The notes beneath the pieces were generated by a model. It was not told the origin of the DNA. It did not search any database and was given only the letters and a program-made list of their open reading frames with translations. DNA of 64,000 nt, taken from the NCBI GenBank assembly GCA_030278955.1, contig JAOANR010000008.1:44313301-44377300 (forward strand), in the 5' to 3' direction. Each line of letters begins with the position of its first letter. Position 1 is the stretch's first letter. A program made the translations under genes and the position numbers. Of this stretch, positions 61,142 through 64,000 are shown piece by piece. The DNA is from Hygrophila difformis. Its lineage: Eukaryota > Streptophyta > Magnoliopsida > Lamiales > Acanthaceae.

Positions 61142-62560
61142 TTTTTTTTTTTTTTTTGGGAATAGCCGAAGCTAGATAACAGTAAGCAAAAGTGAAAAAA
61201 AGTCAAAAAGCAGAAAAAATAAAATAAAATAACAATGAAAAAATATCAACTAGATCCTGGGGAATCACACGCCGGAAGCATCCGCCGCCAAATCCCCAAT
61301 AACAAAATCCGGAGGAAACGCCCAAGTGGTGTAGAAGTCTTCACTAGCTGCACCATGTTTAGCTATGCAGTCAGCCACACGATTGCCTTCCCGAAGCACG
61401 TGAGATATGAAGCACTCATCAAAGTCCTTTCTTCGATCTTCAATTCTGATAAGGATACTCGCCAAAGGATGGAAAGGGTTTTTGGAGCCTAACATGTGAA
61501 TGATGTTTTCGGAATTAGAATAACAAGTGATGTGACGAATTCCCATGTTGGCCACAAAATCAAGGCCGACTGCCAAAGCATGGAGTTCAGCATAATTATT
61601 GGAACGAATTCCAAGGAAACCGCAACCTCCCCCAAGCCAATGACCATCATCACTTCGAACTATGAAGCCAATACCCGCCCGACCAGGGTTGCCAAAAGAG
61701 CTCCCATCAACATGCAAAATGGTACCACAAGCTCCCTTATCATTCCAATTAACCATCTTTATAGGCTGCGTGATCGAATGGGGGACAGCATTGGCAAGGT
61801 TCATATCTGCAGCCACCCGACAAACCTCTCTGCGTAAAGCCCATGTTGTAGTGAGTTTGTCTCGAAAAACCCTTCTATTACGTTCTAGCTAAATAATCCA
61901 CAAAGCCGCGATAAAGCGAGTGCCATAAACTTTCCACATGCCTGACATGAATCTTCTGATATCATCTTTAGGAATGGAGTTACAGTCAGAGGGAATATGA
62001 ATTTGCAAATAACTCCACAGAGGGCGAACCCATCCATAATAGAAAAGACAGTGAGCCCAAGTTTCCTCTTCAACGCCACACAAAGAACAAAGAGGGGAAG
62101 AAGCCAGGAGACGCCTATGTCGGAGAAAATTAACAGGCAAGGAGGCATGAGAAATTAGCCAAATAAGAAAACAAATTTTCTCCGGGAAATGGCTCTTCCA
62201 CATCCATTCCCATCCCACGGCATTCGTTCTCTCCTTGATCAGAAATTTATAAGCTGTGGAGACAGCATAGCATCCTATGTGGTCATCATTCCAGATCCAA
62301 CGGTCCTGAGCTTCCGTGTGCAAAGAAGGAGGAGGCGTGGCTTTAAGTTCCTGGCGAATATGGTCTGGAATAAGAGTATAAATATTATCCCAATTCCAAG
62401 TCCCATTAGAAATCACGTCCTTTACTTTAAGAGACAGATCTTGTACAGCAATGTAGGGAATACAAGGGCCAAATTGGTTACCTTTCCACCAATTAGTAAA
62501 CCAAAGAGGTGAAGAACCATCTCCCAGCCGAACCACAAACCCATCCCGAAGTAAGGGAAC
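61142..62560 (-). mobile_element. 5'-truncated LINE fragment
   Basis: A 17-nt T run at 61142-61158 is the poly(A) tail on the minus strand. The body carries the 3' end of a LINE ORF2. No target duplication was found, and the right side abuts a truncated LTR, so the 5' boundary (about 62560) is approximate. Confidence 0.85.
61265..62536 (-). pseudogene. LINE ORF2 C-terminal part: zf-RVT and RNase H
   Basis: Reading from 62536, a zf-RVT region (SPLCSLCGVEEETWAHCLF) is followed in the same frame by an RNase H domain (VDGSSFGNPGRAGIGF, then REGNRVADCIAKHGA) ending at 61265. The two parts are separated only by an in-frame TAG at 61889-61891, where relatives have Trp, so a single nonsense change splits an otherwise open stretch of 424 codons. 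Reverse transcriptase is missing. In the RNase H the usual ECDS motif reads CYSNS, so one catalytic Asp is lost. It belongs to a different subfamily from the LINE at 42447. Confidence 0.88.
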
Positions 62561-63898
62561 AAATGTTGAAAATTACTATTTTTGGTCCCATTATAAATTT
62601 CAGAATTTTTGGTCGTGAATTACTATTTTTAAAACCTGTTGAAAATTATAGAGTCACTATTGAATTTTTGGCAGAATAAATGTTCTGTAAAGAACTCGAT
62701 TTTTGAACTGTTTCCATACCTTATTTTGAAAAGTGTAAAACATGAAACTTGTTCAACTATGTGTTGAGTATCTATAGTTTAAATTTCATAGCAATCGCCT
62801 TTCATATGAATTTTTAAACTGACTTGGCGTAAATTGCGACGTTGAACTTGATTTTTGGTCCAAATGAGAAATTGTTGGAGTTTGAGATCCATGAAATGAT
62901 ATATTCATATTTATGAGATATTTATATGGGAGTTAAATTTTGAAATGATATTTGGCATTATTGAATGCCTTTGTTATGAGGTTACTCCCTTGAGATTGTT
63001 GAAAACTCTTTTAAAGAGGATATTATGTAGAAAATTGTGAACACTCTTTTAAATCCATTGTGCACTATTAACTTGAGTAAGATGCCATATTTGATAGAGG
63101 GCTAATGCACTAGGGATGTGTCTTGCGGGGCCTCCCCCTCTAAATATGCCAAGACGGCATTGTTGATAAATTGTGCCAAAACGGCGTTATTGCATGTATG
63201 AGTCTATACTCTTGGGTGTATCCGTGATGGGTTACCCGAGGCTCCGGAGTGTGTTTGTATATGAGTCCGCTGCATGCTGATCATGACTTATAATCTGTGA
63301 TATGATATATGGAAAATGGTGTCCTCTTGTGCATAGTTGCTACAATGGTAAGAATGAAAGTTATTTATTTTGTTAAAGGTAATGTGTGTGATCTTTTTAA
63401 AAAAAAAGTGAAAATTATTTTTCTAAAATGAGTGTCAACCATTATTTTAAAACCCACTTCTTAAAGTGGAGCGGGTTGACTTACTCAGTACCATTATATT
63501 GATAAAAAGTTGTTGCGTTATCTTTTTACAGATATTGGAGCTGACATGTGAACTGCATCTCATGATATGAGCATTTGGGGATGGGATTACCTTTCATAAA
63601 AAAGATTGTTGCTTTAAGGAACAACGTACTTTTAATTATTAATGTCCTATATATTGCCTTTAGTTTATGCTTCCGCGTGAAAAAGAACAATGACTCAGGT
63701 ATAAAGTACTTTAAATTTTCTTATGCCTATATTTTATAAAATTGGCAATTATTTTTTAAGTCCATATTTCAAAAAATTTATATGTGAAGATATTTAGCCG
63801 TAGCACTTGTCAATTAAGTTAGCCAAAGGGCGAGCCTGACTGACAAGTGTGGCGGTAACATTCTGAAACCTTATGAGGATGAATTTCGGGGTGTTACA
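62561..63898 (+). mobile_element. 3' half of a gypsy-type 5' LTR (family B)
   Basis: Homologous to about 53350-54765, for example TGGGTTACCCGAGGCTCCGG and the terminal GGTGTGGCGG...GGGGTGTTACA stretches. The left part of the LTR is missing where the LINE fragment lies. Unlike the other family B copies it is followed by a primer-binding site, so the element's internal region continues to the right of the window. Confidence 0.85.
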
Positions 63899-63901
63899 GG
63901 G

Positions 63902-63912
63902 TGGTATCAGAG
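63902..63912 (+). other. Retrotransposon primer-binding site (initiator Met tRNA type)
   Basis: TGGTATCAGAG begins three bases after the LTR end and matches the common plant primer-binding site complementary to the 3' end of the initiator methionine tRNA. The following 90 bp are untranslated leader. Confidence 0.88.
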
Positions 63913-64000
63913 AGTATTTTTAAACTCTAAGTATTTGTAAACTGTTAAATATAGAGCTACATGAGGTGATTCTGTCTAAGGAGTCTGGTTTTTAAAGATT

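Overview
This window looks like TE-rich nuclear DNA from a flowering plant, most likely a eudicot. The evidence is strong AT bias, intron-split coding sequence with GT-AG junctions, an En/Spm (CACTA) transposon, Ty3/gypsy and Copia-type LTRs, L1-type LINEs, tRNA-derived SINEs, Helitron ends and Stowaway and hAT MITEs. I could not assign a species. No bacterial operon, rRNA, intact tRNA or CRISPR array was seen.

Only one host gene is well supported. It is a four-exon, plus-strand gene for a GPI-anchored non-specific lipid-transfer protein (LTPG-like), from ATG 29044 to stop 42232. The four exons join in one frame into 224 codons, giving signal peptide, eight-cysteine domain, Pro/Ser linker and GPI tail. 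It occupies 13 kb because its introns have filled with transposons: a SINE carrying a hAT MITE in intron 1, two Helitron-like elements in intron 2 (9.8 kb) and one Helitron in intron 3. A LINE landed about 200 bp after the stop codon.

Layout. 1-5000: the 3' part of a gypsy-type LTR, then a decayed Ty3/gypsy pol gene. 5000-14540: intergenic DNA with Stowaway MITEs, a solo Copia-like LTR (6822-7846), SINEs and a Helitron (12934-14243). 14543-25480: a complete-ended CACTA element with TAA target duplications, broken TNPD-like and TNPA-like genes on the minus strand, and a 3.4-kb solo LTR inserted in the first TNPA exon. 25484-28900: unclassified repeats, a hAT-like MITE and a SINE. 29044-42232: the LTPG gene. 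42447-46828: a 5'-truncated L1-type LINE. 47400-49100: Helitron, hAT and SINE nests. 49197-63898: three solo LTRs of one LTR superfamily and a fourth LTR that is followed by a primer-binding site and runs out of the window, separated by Helitron fragments and a second LINE fragment.

Most of the window is a record of nested insertion and LTR-LTR recombination. All of the TE coding regions seen are damaged. No undescribed multi-gene system was found. The most unusual items are a ten-copy minisatellite inside an LTR whose units carry a tRNA T-arm/Pol III B-box motif, the Helitron-inflated LTPG gene, and a large Helitron-like element carrying a duplicated promoter-plus-exon fragment.
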